NCBI GenBank assembly: GCA_001447805.1
Contig: CP013099.1
Location: 1,488,001 to 1,552,000, forward strand
From: Candidatus Tenderia electrophaga
GTDB taxonomy: Bacteria > Pseudomonadota > Gammaproteobacteria > Tenderiales > Tenderiaceae
Length of the DNA: 64,000 nt
Direction of reading: 5' to 3'
Both the position numbers and the translations under genes were made by a program. The notes beneath the pieces were generated by a model. It was not told where the DNA came from. It ran no database searches and worked only from the letters and a program-made list of their open reading frames with translations. Positions 18,973-29,553 of the stretch are shown one piece after another. Every line of letters starts with the position of its first letter. Position 1 is the stretch's first letter.

Positions 18973-21852
18973 ATGAGCCAGGATAACTCGACGGATCGAT
19001 ACCAGCGCTTCTTGGCGCACAGTCACTTGTTCGGGGCGAATGCCCCGTTTATCGAAGAATTATATCAGCGTTATCTTCAGGATCCCGAGTCGGTGGAGCC
19101 GAGATGGCAGGCCTATTTCGAGCAGTTGCAGCTCGAGCCCGGCCCGGTCGCCTCGGACATCGACCACAGCGCGGTACGCAAGGAATTTTACCAATTGGTC
19201 CATGCGCGCCGCGGTACGCCGTCCACCGATACCAGCGGCGCGTCCGTGGCCATGGCCGCCAGCAAACAGGTGGCGGTGCTGCAGCTGATTAATGCCTATC
19301 GCGTGCGCGGCCATCAGCAGGCTGTACTCGACCCGCTGGGCTTGCAGGAACAGACCTCTATCTCTGAGCTGGACCCGTCCTACCATGCCTTGACCGAGGC
19401 AGACATGGACACGGTGTTCAGCACCGGTTCCCTGGTCGGCGCGCCGCAGGCCAAACTGCGCGACATCCTCGTCCACCTGCAGCAGACCTATTGCCGCTCC
19501 GTCGGCGCCGAATACATGCACATCACCGACACCATCCAAAAGCGCTGGGTGCAGCAGCAGCTGGAAGGCAGTCGCAGCACACCCAAATTCTCGCCGCAGA
19601 TGCGCCATCACATCCTGCGCAAGTTGGTGGGCGCCGAGGGCTTGGAGCAATATCTGCATACCAAATACGTCGGCCAGAAGCGCTTCTCTCTGGAAGGCGG
19701 CGAGACCTTGATTCCACTACTGGATGAATTGATCTGGCGCGCCGGCAGCCAGAACGTCAAAGAGGCGGTCGTTGGCATGGCACATCGCGGTCGCCTCAAC
19801 GTGCTGGTCAATATCATGGGCAAGAATCCGGCCCACATGTTCCAGGAATTCGAGGGCGTCTGCGATACGGAGAACAACACCTGCGGTGACGTGAAATATC
19901 ATCAAGGGTTTTCTTCCGACATGAAAACGCCGGGCGGCACGGTGCACCTGGCGCTGGCCTTCAATCCCTCCCATCTGGAGATCGTCAATCCGGTGGTGGA
20001 GGGCTCGGTGCGCGCGCGTCAGCATCGTCGCCGCGATATTACCGGCAGTCAGGTGCTGCCGGTGTTGATTCATGGCGATGCCGCCTTCGCCGGCCAGGGC
20101 GTGGTGATGGAGACCTTGAATATGTCCCAGGCGCGCGGTTTTACCACCGGCGGTACGGTGCATCTCATCATCAATAATCAGATCGGTTTTACCACCAGCA
20201 ACCCGCTCGACGCGCGCTCCACCATGTATTGCACCGAGGTGGCGCGCATGATTCAGGCACCTGTTTTTCATGTCAACGGCGACGATCCCGAGGCGGTGGT
20301 GTTTGTCACCCAGTTGGCGCTGGATTACCGTCAGCAGTTCGGCCGTGACGTGGTCATCGACTTGGTCTGTTATCGTCGCCACGGCCACAACGAGGCGGAC
20401 GAACCCGCGGTTACCCAGCCGATCATGTATCAATCCATCCGCAGCCACGAGACCACCGTCAAGATGTATGCCCGGCGCCTGATTGAAGAGGGCGTGGTAA
20501 GCCAGGAAGAGGCCGACGGCATGCTCGATGATTACCGTGCCATGCTGGACGAGGGCAAGCTGGTATCGCGTGAACTGGCCACCGATGTGGATAAGGAGTT
20601 CGCCGTCGATTGGTCGCCGTATAAAAATGTGCATTGGACCCATGAGACTGACACCGCCCTGAGCCTGAAACAGGTCAGGGAGATTGCCCGCAAACTCACC
20701 ACCATGCCCGATGGTTTTGAACTCCACTCGCGCGCCGCACGTTTGGTCGAAGACCGCAAGAAGATGGCGGCCGGTGAGAGTCCGCTGGACTGGGGCTTTG
20801 CCGAAAACGTCGCCTATGGCGGCCTGTTGCTGGAGGGTCATCCCATTCGCCTGTCGGGCCAGGACAGTGGCCGCGGCACGTTCTTCCATCGCCATGCCGT
20901 CTTCCACAATCAGAAAAAGCGCGGCATCTATGTGCCGCTGCAGAACCTGAGTGAGGACCAGGCCCACTTCCGTGTCATCGATTCCCTGTTGTCGGAAGAG
21001 GCGGTGCTCGGTTTCGAATACGGTTATGCCAGTGCGTCACCGGAATCGTTGGTGATCTGGGAGGCCCAATTCGGCGACTTCGCCAACGGCGCCCAAGTAG
21101 TGATCGATCAGTTCATCAGCGCCGGTGAAGTGAAATGGGGTCGGCTGTGCGGCTTGGTCATGTTTCTGCCGCACGGATATGACGGTCAGGGACCGGAACA
21201 TTCTTCGGCGCGTCTGGAGCGATTCCTGCAGCTGTGCGCCGGCGACAACATGCAGGTGGTTTATCCCACCACGCCGGCGCAGATGTTCCATATGCTGCGG
21301 CGCCAGGCGCTGCGTCCCTACCGCAAGCCCCTGGTGGTGATGTCGCCCAAGAGCTTGTTGCGCCACAAGCTTTCCACCTCCAGTCTGGATGACCTGACCA
21401 AAGGTAAGTTTGAGGTGGTGATCGACGAGATCGATGCCATCAAACCGGCCCGCGTGAAACGCATCGTGGTGTGCACCGGCAAGGTCTATTTCGATCTGTT
21501 GGAAAAGCGCCGCGAGCACGATCTTGACGATGTCGCCATCATTCGCTTGGAGCAGCTCTATCCCTTGCCGGAGGAACGGCTGGCCGAGGTCTTAGGCCGC
21601 TATAATCAGGCCGCTGAAATCGTCTGGTGTCAGGAAGAGCCCAAAAACCAGGGGGCCTGGTATTTCATTCATCCGCGTCTGCGCGATTTGGCCGGCGACA
21701 ACCAGCGGGTGCTGTATGCCGGCCGACCCGAATATGCCGCGCCGGCGGAAGGCCTGCTGTATTCGCATCAGGCGGCGCAGGCCGAACTGGTGGACGCAGC
21801 CCTCAAGGGCAAGGCGGAAGCGCAACAGCGCACCTTGCGCGCCGTCGGTTAA
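18973..21852 (+). CDS. sucA: 2-oxoglutarate dehydrogenase E1 component
   Basis: 959 residues, typical for thiamine-diphosphate E1. It decarboxylates 2-oxoglutarate and transfers succinyl to the E2 lipoyl arm. Visible segments include VGMAHRGRLNVL, the ThDP-binding HGDAAFAGQGVVMETLNMS and NNQIGFTTSNP, and the C-terminal EEPKNQGAW. It is first in the sucA-sucB-lpdA operon. The 136 bases after the glnB terminator contain possible promoter elements such as TTGTCT and TATGGA 18 bases apart (about 18914-18943), not strongly supported. The ribosome binding site is only a weak GCAGGAA. Confidence 0.97.
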   Translation: MSQDNSTDRYQRFLAHSHLFGANAPFIEELYQRYLQDPESVEPRWQAYFEQLQLEPGPVASDIDHSAVRKEFYQLVHARRGTPSTDTSGASVAMAASKQVAVLQLINAYRVRGHQQAVLDPLGLQEQTSISELDPSYHALTEADMDTVFSTGSLVGAPQAKLRDILVHLQQTYCRSVGAEYMHITDTIQKRWVQQQLEGSRSTPKFSPQMRHHILRKLVGAEGLEQYLHTKYVGQKRFSLEGGETLIPLLDELIWRAGSQNVKEAVVGMAHRGRLNVLVNIMGKNPAHMFQEFEGVCDTENNTCGDVKYHQGFSSDMKTPGGTVHLALAFNPSHLEIVNPVVEGSVRARQHRRRDITGSQVLPVLIHGDAAFAGQGVVMETLNMSQARGFTTGGTVHLIINNQIGFTTSNPLDARSTMYCTEVARMIQAPVFHVNGDDPEAVVFVTQLALDYRQQFGRDVVIDLVCYRRHGHNEADEPAVTQPIMYQSIRSHETTVKMYARRLIEEGVVSQEEADGMLDDYRAMLDEGKLVSRELATDVDKEFAVDWSPYKNVHWTHETDTALSLKQVREIARKLTTMPDGFELHSRAARLVEDRKKMAAGESPLDWGFAENVAYGGLLLEGHPIRLSGQDSGRGTFFHRHAVFHNQKKRGIYVPLQNLSEDQAHFRVIDSLLSEEAVLGFEYGYASASPESLVIWEAQFGDFANGAQVVIDQFISAGEVKWGRLCGLVMFLPHGYDGQGPEHSSARLERFLQLCAGDNMQVVYPTTPAQMFHMLRRQALRPYRKPLVVMSPKSLLRHKLSTSSLDDLTKGKFEVVIDEIDAIKPARVKRIVVCTGKVYFDLLEKRREHDLDDVAIIRLEQLYPLPEERLAEVLGRYNQAAEIVWCQEEPKNQGAWYFIHPRLRDLAGDNQRVLYAGRPEYAAPAEGLLYSHQAAQAELVDAALKGKAEAQQRTLRAVG

Positions 21853-21909
21853 ACAACAACAAACCTGTCTCTGCCGCTGCGAAGGCGGAACTGATTGAAG
21901 GGAGTCAAT

Positions 21910-23160
21910 ATGATTGAAGTCAAAGTGCCGGTCTTATCGGAATCCGTTTCGGATGCAACCTTGGCTCAGTGGCACAAGAAGGTCGGTGACTACGTCAAGC
22001 GTGACGAAAATCTGGTCGATCTGGAGACGGATAAGGTCATGCTGGAAGTGGTGGCGCCCCATGACGGTATGCTGGCCGAGATCAAGCAAGAGTCGGGGGC
22101 CGTGGTGGGCAGCGGCGAGGTGTTGGCGCTGATCGACGAAAACGCCGAGAAGCCGCACAGCGACGACAAGCCCGCGGCCGAAGCGGGAGACGAAAAACAA
22201 GCGCCCCGGGAAGAACCCGAGCCGGCCGAGACCGAAGCCAAAAAGGAGACGCCCGAGCCGGAGGCGCCGGCCGCAGCCATGAACTTCAGCCCCGCGGTGC
22301 GCAAGCTGATCACCGAAAACAAGCTCGACCCGTCTGCTATCACGGGCACCGGCCGCGACGGCCGCATCACCAAGGCCGATGTGCTCAAACATATCGAACA
22401 GCGCGATCAGCCCGCCGCCGCGCCGGCGGCACCGTCTACCTCGGAAGTGGGGGCCGGCGGCCGTCCCGAACGGCGCATGCCCATGACCCGCCTACGGACG
22501 CGCATCGCCGAGCGTTTGCTGGAGGCGCAGCAGACCACCGCCATGTTGACCACCTTCAACGAGATCAACATGAAACCGGTGATGGATTTGCGCGCCAAAT
22601 ATCAGGACAAGTTCATCAAGAAACACGACATTAAACTGGGCTTCATGTCCTTTTTTATCCAGGCCTGTTGCGAGGCCTTGAAAGAGTATCCGGTGGTGAA
22701 TGCCTCCATCGACGGCAGCGACATCGTCTATCACGGCTTTTTCGATATCGGCGTCGCCGTGTCCACCGAGCGCGGCCTGGTGGTGCCCATTATCCGCGAT
22801 GCCGATCAGATGAATCTGGCTGAAATGGAACAGGCCGTCGCCGAGTTCGCCGGCAAGGCACGCCAGGGCAAACTCTCCATGGAAGAGCTGAGCGGCGGCA
22901 CCTTCAGCATCACCAACGGCGGTATTTTCGGTTCGCTGCTCTCGACGCCGATCCTGAACCCACCCCAAAGCGCCATCCTGGGCATGCATAAGATCGAGCA
23001 ACGTCCGGTGGTGGAAGACGGTGAAATCGTCATTCGCCCCATGATGTACGTCGCCATGTCATACGATCATCGCATTGTCGACGGCAAGGAGGCAGTCTCC
23101 TTCCTGGTCAAGGTCAAGGACGTCCTGGAAGACCCCGCCCGCATGTTGCTGCAGGTATAA
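21910..23160 (+). CDS. sucB: 2-oxoglutarate dehydrogenase E2 (dihydrolipoyl succinyltransferase)
   Basis: 416 residues from ATG 21910, with AAGGGAG at 21898-21904; a TTG at 21895 is rejected. Domain order: one lipoyl domain with lipoyl lysine K42 in [11 protein letters not shown]; an acidic, proline/alanine-rich linker 80-122; the peripheral subunit-binding domain about 124-160; and the catalytic domain with the active histidine near 387 in [11 protein letters not shown]. It transfers succinyl from the lipoyl group to CoA. It lies between its partners E1 and E3. Confidence 0.97.
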   Translation: MIEVKVPVLSESVSDATLAQWHKKVGDYVKRDENLVDLETDKVMLEVVAPHDGMLAEIKQESGAVVGSGEVLALIDENAEKPHSDDKPAAEAGDEKQAPREEPEPAETEAKKETPEPEAPAAAMNFSPAVRKLITENKLDPSAITGTGRDGRITKADVLKHIEQRDQPAAAPAAPSTSEVGAGGRPERRMPMTRLRTRIAERLLEAQQTTAMLTTFNEINMKPVMDLRAKYQDKFIKKHDIKLGFMSFFIQACCEALKEYPVVNASIDGSDIVYHGFFDIGVAVSTERGLVVPIIRDADQMNLAEMEQAVAEFAGKARQGKLSMEELSGGTFSITNGGIFGSLLSTPILNPPQSAILGMHKIEQRPVVEDGEIVIRPMMYVAMSYDHRIVDGKEAVSFLVKVKDVLEDPARMLLQV

Positions 23161-23174
23161 CAAGGAGAATAATC

Positions 23175-24605
23175 ATGGATCATTATGATGTAGTGGTTAT
23201 CGGTGGTGGGCCCGGCGGTTATGTCGCGGCCATCCGCTGCGCCCAGCTCGGTCTGGAAACGGCCTGCATCGACGCCTGGCTCGACGAGGACAACACGCCG
23301 GCCCTGGGGGGCACCTGTCTCAATGTGGGCTGCATTCCGTCCAAGGCCTTGCTGGATACTTCACACCATTATCATCGCCTGCAACACGAATTCGCCGGTC
23401 ACGGCATCAACGTCAAGGGCGCCAGTCTGGACATCAAACAGATGATGGCGCGCAAGGACGAGGTGGTCAAAAGTCTTACCGGCGGTGTCGCCGCCTTATT
23501 TGCTAAGAACAAGGTCACCTGGCTGCAGGGCTACGGCAAGCTGCTGGGCGAGAGCCAAGTGGAGTTCACCCCCCACACCAAAGGCAAGAAAAAGCCCAAG
23601 GCTGAAGCCCTCGAGGCGGACAATATCATCATCGCCACCGGCTCGGTACCGGCCACGGTCGATGCCCTGCCCGTGGACGGCAATCGCATCGTCGATTCCA
23701 CCGGCGCGCTGAGCTTTACCGAGGTGCCTAAGCGTCTGGCGGTGATCGGCGGCGGCGTCATCGGCCTGGAGCTGGGTAGTGTCTGGAGCCGGCTCGGCAG
23801 CGAAGTGTCCGTATTGATTCGCCGCGATGAGTTCCTGCCCACGGTCGATCGTCATCTGGCCAACGCCGCGTTGAAAGAGCTGACCGAACAAGGTGTGGAT
23901 ATCCGCCTGGCCACCAAGACCAAGGCGGCCAAGGCCACCAGCCGCCAGGTGGTGGTGACTATTGAGGACAATAATGGCGAACAGGATGTTAAATTTGACA
24001 AGGTATTGGTGGCCACCGGTCGCTCGCCGAACACCGAAAACCTGAATGCCGAAGCGGCCGGTCTGGAGCTGGACGAGCGCGGCTTTATCGTGGTTGACGA
24101 ACTCTGCCGCACCAATCTGCCCGGCGTCTACGCCGTCGGCGACGTGGTGCGCGGCCCCATGCTGGCGCACAAGGCCTCGGAGGAGGGCGTTGCCGTGGCC
24201 GAGCATATCGCCGGCGAGTTCAGCCACATCAACTACGCGACCATCCCCTGGGTCATTTATACCTGGCCCGAAATTGCCTGGGTGGGCAAGACCTCCCAGG
24301 AACTAAAAAAGTCCGGCGTCGATTTTAAAGAAGGCGTGTTTCCCTTCAAGGCCAACGGCCGCGCCCGCGCCATGGGCGACATGAGCGGTCTGGTCAAGAT
24401 TATCGCCGATGCCCAGGACGATACCATTCTGGGCGTGCATATCATCGGCCCCAGTGCTTCCGAAATGATCGCCGAAGCGGTACTGGCCATGGAGTTCTCC
24501 GCCAGCAGTGAAGACCTGGCGCGGACCATCCATGCCCATCCCACCCTGTCGGAGGCCATGCACGAGGCGGCCTTGGGCGTGGAAAAGCGCAGTCTGCATA
24601 TCTGA
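23175..24605 (+). CDS. lpdA: Dihydrolipoyl dehydrogenase (E3)
   Basis: 476 residues. An FAD-binding GGGPGGYVAA near the N-terminus, the redox-active disulfide C48/C53 in GGTCLNVGCIPSK, an NAD-binding GGGVIGLELG and the C-terminal HAHPTLSEAMHEA catalytic His-Glu region are all present. It reoxidises the lipoyl group of SucB with NAD+. A strong AAGGAG at 23162-23167 precedes the ATG. It is the last gene of the suc operon and may also serve pyruvate dehydrogenase and glycine cleavage. Confidence 0.97.
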   Translation: MDHYDVVVIGGGPGGYVAAIRCAQLGLETACIDAWLDEDNTPALGGTCLNVGCIPSKALLDTSHHYHRLQHEFAGHGINVKGASLDIKQMMARKDEVVKSLTGGVAALFAKNKVTWLQGYGKLLGESQVEFTPHTKGKKKPKAEALEADNIIIATGSVPATVDALPVDGNRIVDSTGALSFTEVPKRLAVIGGGVIGLELGSVWSRLGSEVSVLIRRDEFLPTVDRHLANAALKELTEQGVDIRLATKTKAAKATSRQVVVTIEDNNGEQDVKFDKVLVATGRSPNTENLNAEAAGLELDERGFIVVDELCRTNLPGVYAVGDVVRGPMLAHKASEEGVAVAEHIAGEFSHINYATIPWVIYTWPEIAWVGKTSQELKKSGVDFKEGVFPFKANGRARAMGDMSGLVKIIADAQDDTILGVHIIGPSASEMIAEAVLAMEFSASSEDLARTIHAHPTLSEAMHEAALGVEKRSLHI

Positions 24606-24927
24606 CTCATGCGCGTTTATTCCCGCCTTTGCAAAAGGGGGCGTTCACCGCGCGGCAGGACACCGAACCCCTAATTTCCGTCGATCCCTTTTCCCAAGGG
24701 GAGGCCGGAGACGATACCGGCCATGCCGCCTTCGTCGTGCCTGCGACGTCAACCGGCGCCTGTTAAACACCCCCGACCACCTCTCGGGTTCTTTCTTCCT
24801 AACACAAGGGATGTCGCAATAAAATAGCGTCAATCCAAGATTTTACGGCCCGGAGAAATCAGGGTAGCATTGATCCCATCAAGCGTTTGGATCGGAACAT
24901 CTTTATCATGACCGGTAGAAAACAATA
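24606..24927. other. Gene-free stretch with a possible terminator
   Basis: No convincing coding frame was found on either strand. A short stem, CCCGA (24772-24776) with TCGGG (24784-24788), is followed by TTCTTTCTT and could terminate the suc operon, although it sits 167 bases after lpdA. The rest shows nothing recognisable. Confidence 0.4.
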
Positions 24928-25452
24928 ATGAACCCACTGGAAAAGACCGTTGAGTCCCTGATCTTTCGCAGCCGCTGGCTGCTGGCGCCGTTCTTCATCG
25001 GCCTGCTCGTCGCCATCATCGCCCTGCTGGTGAAATTTGCCAAGGAATTGATTCATCTCATGGCCGGTTTGTTTACCAGTAGCGCGGAAGAGGCCATTGT
25101 CAGTATTCTGACCCTGGTGGACACGGCCCTGATCGCCAGCCTGCTCTTGATCATCACCTTCAGCGGCTATGAAAACTTCGTCTCCAAACTCAGTGTCGGC
25201 GAACATGAAGACCGTCCCGCCTGGATGGGCAAGGTGGGGTTTTCCGACCTCAAGCTCAAGCTTATCGGCGCCATTGTCGCCATCTCGGCAGTGGAACTGT
25301 TGAAGGCCTTCATCAACGTCCACCAACTGACTAACGAGCAACTGGCCTGGAAAGTGGGCATCCATCTGACCTTCGTCGTCTCGGGCGTGCTGTTCGCCGT
25401 CACCGATTGGATCGCGGAGAAGGGCAAGCACAAAGATGAGTCTCCTCACTAA
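24928..25452 (+). CDS. yqhA: YqhA/UPF0114 family membrane protein
   Basis: 174 residues matching the UPF0114 family. The N-terminus LIFRSRWLLAPFFIGL and the segment IITFSGYENFVSKL are family hallmarks. Three to four membrane helices are visible (about 15-37, 60-82, 110-130 and 145-165). Biochemical function is not established for the family. It stands alone, 322 bases after lpdA, and ends 11 bases from the stop of a convergent gene. Confidence 0.88.
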   Translation: MNPLEKTVESLIFRSRWLLAPFFIGLLVAIIALLVKFAKELIHLMAGLFTSSAEEAIVSILTLVDTALIASLLLIITFSGYENFVSKLSVGEHEDRPAWMGKVGFSDLKLKLIGAIVAISAVELLKAFINVHQLTNEQLAWKVGIHLTFVVSGVLFAVTDWIAEKGKHKDESPH

Positions 25453-25463
25453 GAAATACAGCC

Positions 25464-25847
25464 TCAGCAGGGGCTGCGCCTGAAGACGAAATGGCCGTAG
25501 CCCTCCACCTTAAATACAAATTCGTTTTCGCTCAGAGTCAAGATATCCATGTACACTGCGCCCGTCTCGTATTCGTGGCGTTGGAACAGCCGTCCGGCGC
25601 CTGAGTGACCGTCCACATTGAAACGATAGATCTGGTTTTCACCGGACGAATAGATTTGGCCATGGATTTGAAACCAGTCGCCATAGCGCTCGACGTTGAC
25701 AAAGGCCTTGGCGGGTTGGCCGAGAGAATCCTTGCCGATAAAACAGCCACTTTGTGGCTGACCCTGGGCTGTTGCCGATAGCACGAAGACCATTAAGGCC
25801 GCAAAAACCCTTGTTTTTCGCAGGCACGGTTTTCGAATTTTTATCAT
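25464..25847 (-). CDS. Small exported protein of unknown function
   Basis: 127 residues from ATG 25847, chosen because it gives a clean signal peptide (MIKIRKPCLRKTRVFAALMV, cleavage after ATAQG). An upstream ATG at 25880 would add 11 residues. The mature part has two cysteines, one near each end (SGCFIG and RRSPC), that could form a disulfide, and beta-rich sequence such as YGDWFQIHGQIYS and FVFKVEGYGHFVF. No family recognised. Confidence 0.65.
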   Translation of the reverse strand: MIKIRKPCLRKTRVFAALMVFVLSATAQGQPQSGCFIGKDSLGQPAKAFVNVERYGDWFQIHGQIYSSGENQIYRFNVDGHSGAGRLFQRHEYETGAVYMDILTLSENEFVFKVEGYGHFVFRRSPC

Positions 25848-25913
25848 GATGACCACCCGCAAGAATAGAGGCGATGGCATGAGTATAGACCCGAGGTCGG
25901 GGGTTTGCGCCCG

Positions 25914-27794
25914 CTAACAGCGGCTATAGTCCACTTTATTGATATTGAAACGCTTGATACGCGATGCCAGGGTGGTCGGCTTGATATCCAGCAACTGCGC
26001 GGCGCCGTTGGGGCCGAAGACCTTGCCGCCCGTGGCCTTGAGGGCGTTGATGATGTTTTCCCGCTCCCGTTGCCGGCGCTGCGTATCGGACATGATCTTG
26101 ATTGGTCCCGTATCGGTCCGTTCCAGCGGATCCCCCGCGTCCACGGCCTCGGGCAGATCGAGCGTGAGCCGTTCGCCTTGGGCCAGGATCACGGCCCGTT
26201 CGATGACATTGATCAGTTCGCGGATATTGCCTGGCCAGGGGTAGGCCTGCAGTCGCTGCATGTCGGCCTTGCTTGGCTTTACCGCCGTCTTGTTGAATTT
26301 CTCACAGGCACGCTGAATGAAGTGGGAGGCGAGCAGGGGGACGTCATCGCGACGGCTGCGCAGCGCTACGGACTCGATGGGGAAGACATTGAGGCGAAAA
26401 TAGAGGTCTTCGCGAAAGCCCTTGTCGCTCACCGCTTGTTTCAAATCGCGATTGGTGGCGGCGATGACGCGCACGTCGACGGCCCGGGTGCGGTTATCGC
26501 CGACACGTTCGAATTGTTGTTCCTGTAGTACGCGCAGCAGTTTGCTCTGCAACTCCAGGGGAATCTCGCCCACCTCGTCCAGAAACAGGGTGCCGCCGTC
26601 GGCCAATTCGAAGCGGCCGGCGCGGTCCGAGACCGCGCCGGTAAATGCGCCTTTCACATGGCCGAAGAACTCGCTCTCGAACAGTTCGCGTGGGATGGAG
26701 GCGCAGTTGACCCGGATCAGGGGACGACCGCTGCGCGCGCTGCTTTCATGAATGGCGCGGGCGATGAGTTCCTTGCCGGTGCCCGACTCGCCGCTGATCA
26801 GCACGCTGGCATCGGTGGGGGCCACCAGTTCGATCTGCTTGATGACATTGCGAATGGCGGCGCTGGCGCCGACGATCTCCTTGTAGTTGTGTTCGTTGCG
26901 GATCTCCTCCAGCAGGTAGGCGTTTTCCTGTTCCAGTTTGTTTCTCAGCGTCTCCACCTCGGCCAGGGCGTGGCGTAGTCTGGCCTCGGCCTCCTTGCGT
27001 TCGCTGATGTCGCGAAAGATCACCACCGCGCCCACCAGCTGACCGTTGTCCTCGATGGGGGTGCTGGTGTATTCCACCGGCAGGGCGCGGCCGTCCTTGC
27101 GCCAGAAGACCTCGTTGTCGACGAAATGGACCTCGCCGTCGGCAAAGGCGGCATAGATGGGGCAGCTGCGGCTGGGGTAGAGACTGCCGTCACCATGGCT
27201 GTGATGGATGGCGCCGTGGATGTCGCGGCCGATCAATTCTTCGGCCTTGAAGCCCAGCATGCGCTCGGCGGCCGGGTTGACGAAGGTGGTCTTGCCGTCG
27301 GCGTTGATGCCGTAGATGCCCTCGCCGGCGGCGCTGAGGATGAGGGCGTTCTCCCGTTCGATCTCCTGGAAGATATTCTCGATGGTCTTCCAACGGCGGA
27401 TGCCGGCGCGGTGATAGCGCAGCGCCTCGGCGCGTTCCCGTTGCGCCAGCAGTTGCTCCTGATCGGCCAGGTTGAGAACGAGGTAGGGATGCTCGCCGTG
27501 CTCGACGCGACTGCCGGCCATCTCCACGGTGATGGGGTCGCCGTGGCGGTGATAACAGATGATGTCGTTGCACCAGCGACGGCCCTGGGTCATGACCGCC
27601 TCGGTAAACACCACCACGGCGGGGAGCTGGTCACGGAACAGTTCACTGGCCTTGAGGCATTGCATCGCCTCGCTGTCATACCCGAGTAATGTGCGCGCCG
27701 CGCGGTTGGCCTGGATGATGCGATTGCCCCAGGGATCGAGCACCAGGCAGGCATCGGCCTGGTATTCCAATGTTTGTGCCGCTAGTGACTGCAT
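25914..27794 (-). CDS. PAS-containing sigma-54-dependent activator, likely regulator of the cyanate operon
   Basis: 626 residues. PAS domain 1 (about 5-115), PAS domain 2 (about 145-265), a coiled-coil linker, an AAA+ domain (about 305-540) with Walker [10 protein letters not shown] (334-342), the sigma-54 contact loop GAFTGA (382-387) and Walker [10 protein letters not shown], then a Fis-type helix-turn-helix at the C-terminus ([20 protein letters not shown]). There is no receiver domain, so the signal is likely sensed by the PAS domains rather than a phosphorelay. It is divergent from the cyanate operon, and three palindromes plus a -24/-12 promoter lie between them. Control of that operon is inferred from this layout. 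Confidence 0.93.
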   Translation of the reverse strand: MQSLAAQTLEYQADACLVLDPWGNRIIQANRAARTLLGYDSEAMQCLKASELFRDQLPAVVVFTEAVMTQGRRWCNDIICYHRHGDPITVEMAGSRVEHGEHPYLVLNLADQEQLLAQRERAEALRYHRAGIRRWKTIENIFQEIERENALILSAAGEGIYGINADGKTTFVNPAAERMLGFKAEELIGRDIHGAIHHSHGDGSLYPSRSCPIYAAFADGEVHFVDNEVFWRKDGRALPVEYTSTPIEDNGQLVGAVVIFRDISERKEAEARLRHALAEVETLRNKLEQENAYLLEEIRNEHNYKEIVGASAAIRNVIKQIELVAPTDASVLISGESGTGKELIARAIHESSARSGRPLIRVNCASIPRELFESEFFGHVKGAFTGAVSDRAGRFELADGGTLFLDEVGEIPLELQSKLLRVLQEQQFERVGDNRTRAVDVRVIAATNRDLKQAVSDKGFREDLYFRLNVFPIESVALRSRRDDVPLLASHFIQRACEKFNKTAVKPSKADMQRLQAYPWPGNIRELINVIERAVILAQGERLTLDLPEAVDAGDPLERTDTGPIKIMSDTQRRQRERENIINALKATGGKVFGPNGAAQLLDIKPTTLASRIKRFNINKVDYSRC

Positions 27795-27854
27795 TGCTGC
27801 TCCGCGCTGTGGATGTATTCAATTTAAAACCCTATCAACATCCATGCCATGGCT

Positions 27855-27906
27855 ACGAAGCTTCGTGGCGATGACTATGAAACTTCGTAGCATTACGAAG
27901 TTTCGT
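27855..27906. promoter_or_regulatory. Three palindromic activator sites (candidate enhancer)
   Basis: Three 12-bp palindromes follow each other: ACGAAGCTTCGT (27855-27866), ATGAAACTTCGT (27877-27888) and ACGAAGTTTCGT (27895-27906). They share the pattern AYGAARYTTCGT and each is preceded by T. They lie about 70-125 bases upstream of the -24/-12 promoter and close to the start of the divergent activator gene. This is the expected position for the enhancer of a sigma-54 activator, and binding there could also autoregulate the regulator. Confidence 0.75.
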
Positions 27907-27976
27907 TGCCTGATTCACAGCTCAGTGATTTCGATGCAGGCATTCAAAAACAAGCGCTTAGGGTACTTTTACGGGG

Positions 27977-27993
27977 TTGGCACAGTCTCTGCA
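27977..27993 (+). promoter_or_regulatory. Sigma-54 (-24/-12) promoter of the cyanate operon
   Basis: TTGGCACAGTCTCTGCA matches the consensus YTGGCACG-N4-TTGCW well. GG (27979-27980) and GC (27991-27992) are separated by exactly ten bases. It lies about 145 bases upstream of the first operon gene, giving a leader of roughly 130 bases. Confidence 0.82.
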
Positions 27994-28137
27994 ATAACGC
28001 TTTCGTAGGGCAATGAGAGCCGTCGGTGACACTTTATATAAACCGATTCGATCTGATTGCCGAGACAGGCGCGGCCGCACCTTTTCTGTGCGGCACGCTG
28101 AGATGACGAACCATTTGCAAGCAGAGGAAGCACGAGC

Positions 28138-29553
28138 ATGTCCAACAAGAGCCTAGGTAACCCCTTCGATCCCCATATCAGTCTCAAACACGCCAAAGGC
28201 TGCGGCTGTTCTACCTGTGCAACAGGTCAGACGGTCGACGGCGAACTCAAGCAGCCGCTCGAGCAGGGCGCCGCTGAGTCTGAGGCACTGAACAGTTCCG
28301 AAGCAATCATGGACCGCGCCATCGAGAGCGCCATCGTGCGCGGCATGTTCGGCCATGACGAAATGAGCCGGCGTTCCTTCATGGGCATGGTGGGTGGCGG
28401 CACCATGGCGGCTATTCTTGGTTCGCTGTTGCCCATGGATGCGGTCAAGGCGGCGGTCAAGGACAGCCTGGGTCCATTGGAGAAGAAGAAACTCAATATC
28501 GGCTTCGTGCCCATCACCTGCGCCACGCCCATCATCATGGCCCATCCCATGGGCTTTTATGAGAAGTACGGCCTGGACGTGGATGTGATCAAGACCGCCG
28601 GCTGGGCGGTGGCGCGCGACAAATCGCTCAACAAGGAATACGACGCCTCGCACATGCTCACCCCTATGCCCTTGGCTATGAGCATGGGCGCCGGCTCCAG
28701 CGCCGAGCCCTACATCATGCCGGCGGTGGAGAACATCAACGGCCAGGCCATCGTGCTGCATGTGGATCACAAGGACAAACGCGATCCCAAGCAGTGGAAG
28801 GGCTTCAAGTTCGGCGTGCCCTTCGAATACTCCATGCATAATTTCCTGCTGCGCTACTACGTCGCCGAGCACGGCCTGGACCCGGACCAGGACATCCAGA
28901 TCCGCGTGGTGCCGCCGCCCGAGATGGTGGCCAACCTGCGCGCCGGCAACCTGGACGGTTATCTCTCCCCCGATCCGTTCAACCAGCGTGCCGTGTGGGA
29001 GAAGGTGGGCTTTCTGCACACCCTCACCAAGGACATCTGGGAGGGCCACCCCTGCTGTGCCTTCGCCTGTTCCAAGGAGTTTGCGGTGAGCAACCCCAAC
29101 ACCTACGGTGCCTTGCTGCGTGCCATCATCGATGCTACTCATTATTCCTCCAATACCAACAACCGCAAGGAGATCTCCGAGGCCATCGCGCCCAAGAACT
29201 ATCTCAACCAACCGGTGCCGGTGATCGAGCAAGTGCTGACCGGTTATTACGCCGATGGCCTGGGCGAGATCAAGAACGTGCCCGATCGCATCGACTTCGA
29301 TCCCTTCCCCTGGCACTCCATGGCGGTGTGGATCCTCACCCAGATGAAACGCTGGGGCTATATCGAGGGCGATGTGGACTACAAGAAGATCGCCGAAGAG
29401 GTCTATCTGGCCGCCGATTGCGCCCAGGTGATGAAGGAGCTGGGCTACGAGCCGCCCGGCAAGACCTATGAAAACTACACCATCATGGGCAAGACCTTCG
29501 ACTACAACAAGCCGGAGGAATACCTGAAGAGCTTCGCTATCGGGAGGACATGA
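28138..29553 (+). CDS. cynA: Cyanate/nitrate-type ABC transporter substrate-binding protein, Tat-exported
   Basis: 471 residues of the CmpA/NrtA/CynA family. From about residue 118 the NMT1-like fold begins (LNIGFVPITCATPIIMAHPM) and includes NLRAGNLDGYLSPDPFNQRA. A twin-arginine motif SRRSFMG at 77-83 precedes a hydrophobic segment, so export is by Tat. Unusually, about 75 residues precede the Tat motif and contain a cysteine cluster GCGCSTC (21-27). GAGGAAG lies just before the ATG. Assignment to cyanate rather than nitrate or bicarbonate comes from the cyanase at the operon end. Confidence 0.87.
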   Translation: MSNKSLGNPFDPHISLKHAKGCGCSTCATGQTVDGELKQPLEQGAAESEALNSSEAIMDRAIESAIVRGMFGHDEMSRRSFMGMVGGGTMAAILGSLLPMDAVKAAVKDSLGPLEKKKLNIGFVPITCATPIIMAHPMGFYEKYGLDVDVIKTAGWAVARDKSLNKEYDASHMLTPMPLAMSMGAGSSAEPYIMPAVENINGQAIVLHVDHKDKRDPKQWKGFKFGVPFEYSMHNFLLRYYVAEHGLDPDQDIQIRVVPPPEMVANLRAGNLDGYLSPDPFNQRAVWEKVGFLHTLTKDIWEGHPCCAFACSKEFAVSNPNTYGALLRAIIDATHYSSNTNNRKEISEAIAPKNYLNQPVPVIEQVLTGYYADGLGEIKNVPDRIDFDPFPWHSMAVWILTQMKRWGYIEGDVDYKKIAEEVYLAADCAQVMKELGYEPPGKTYENYTIMGKTFDYNKPEEYLKSFAIGRT

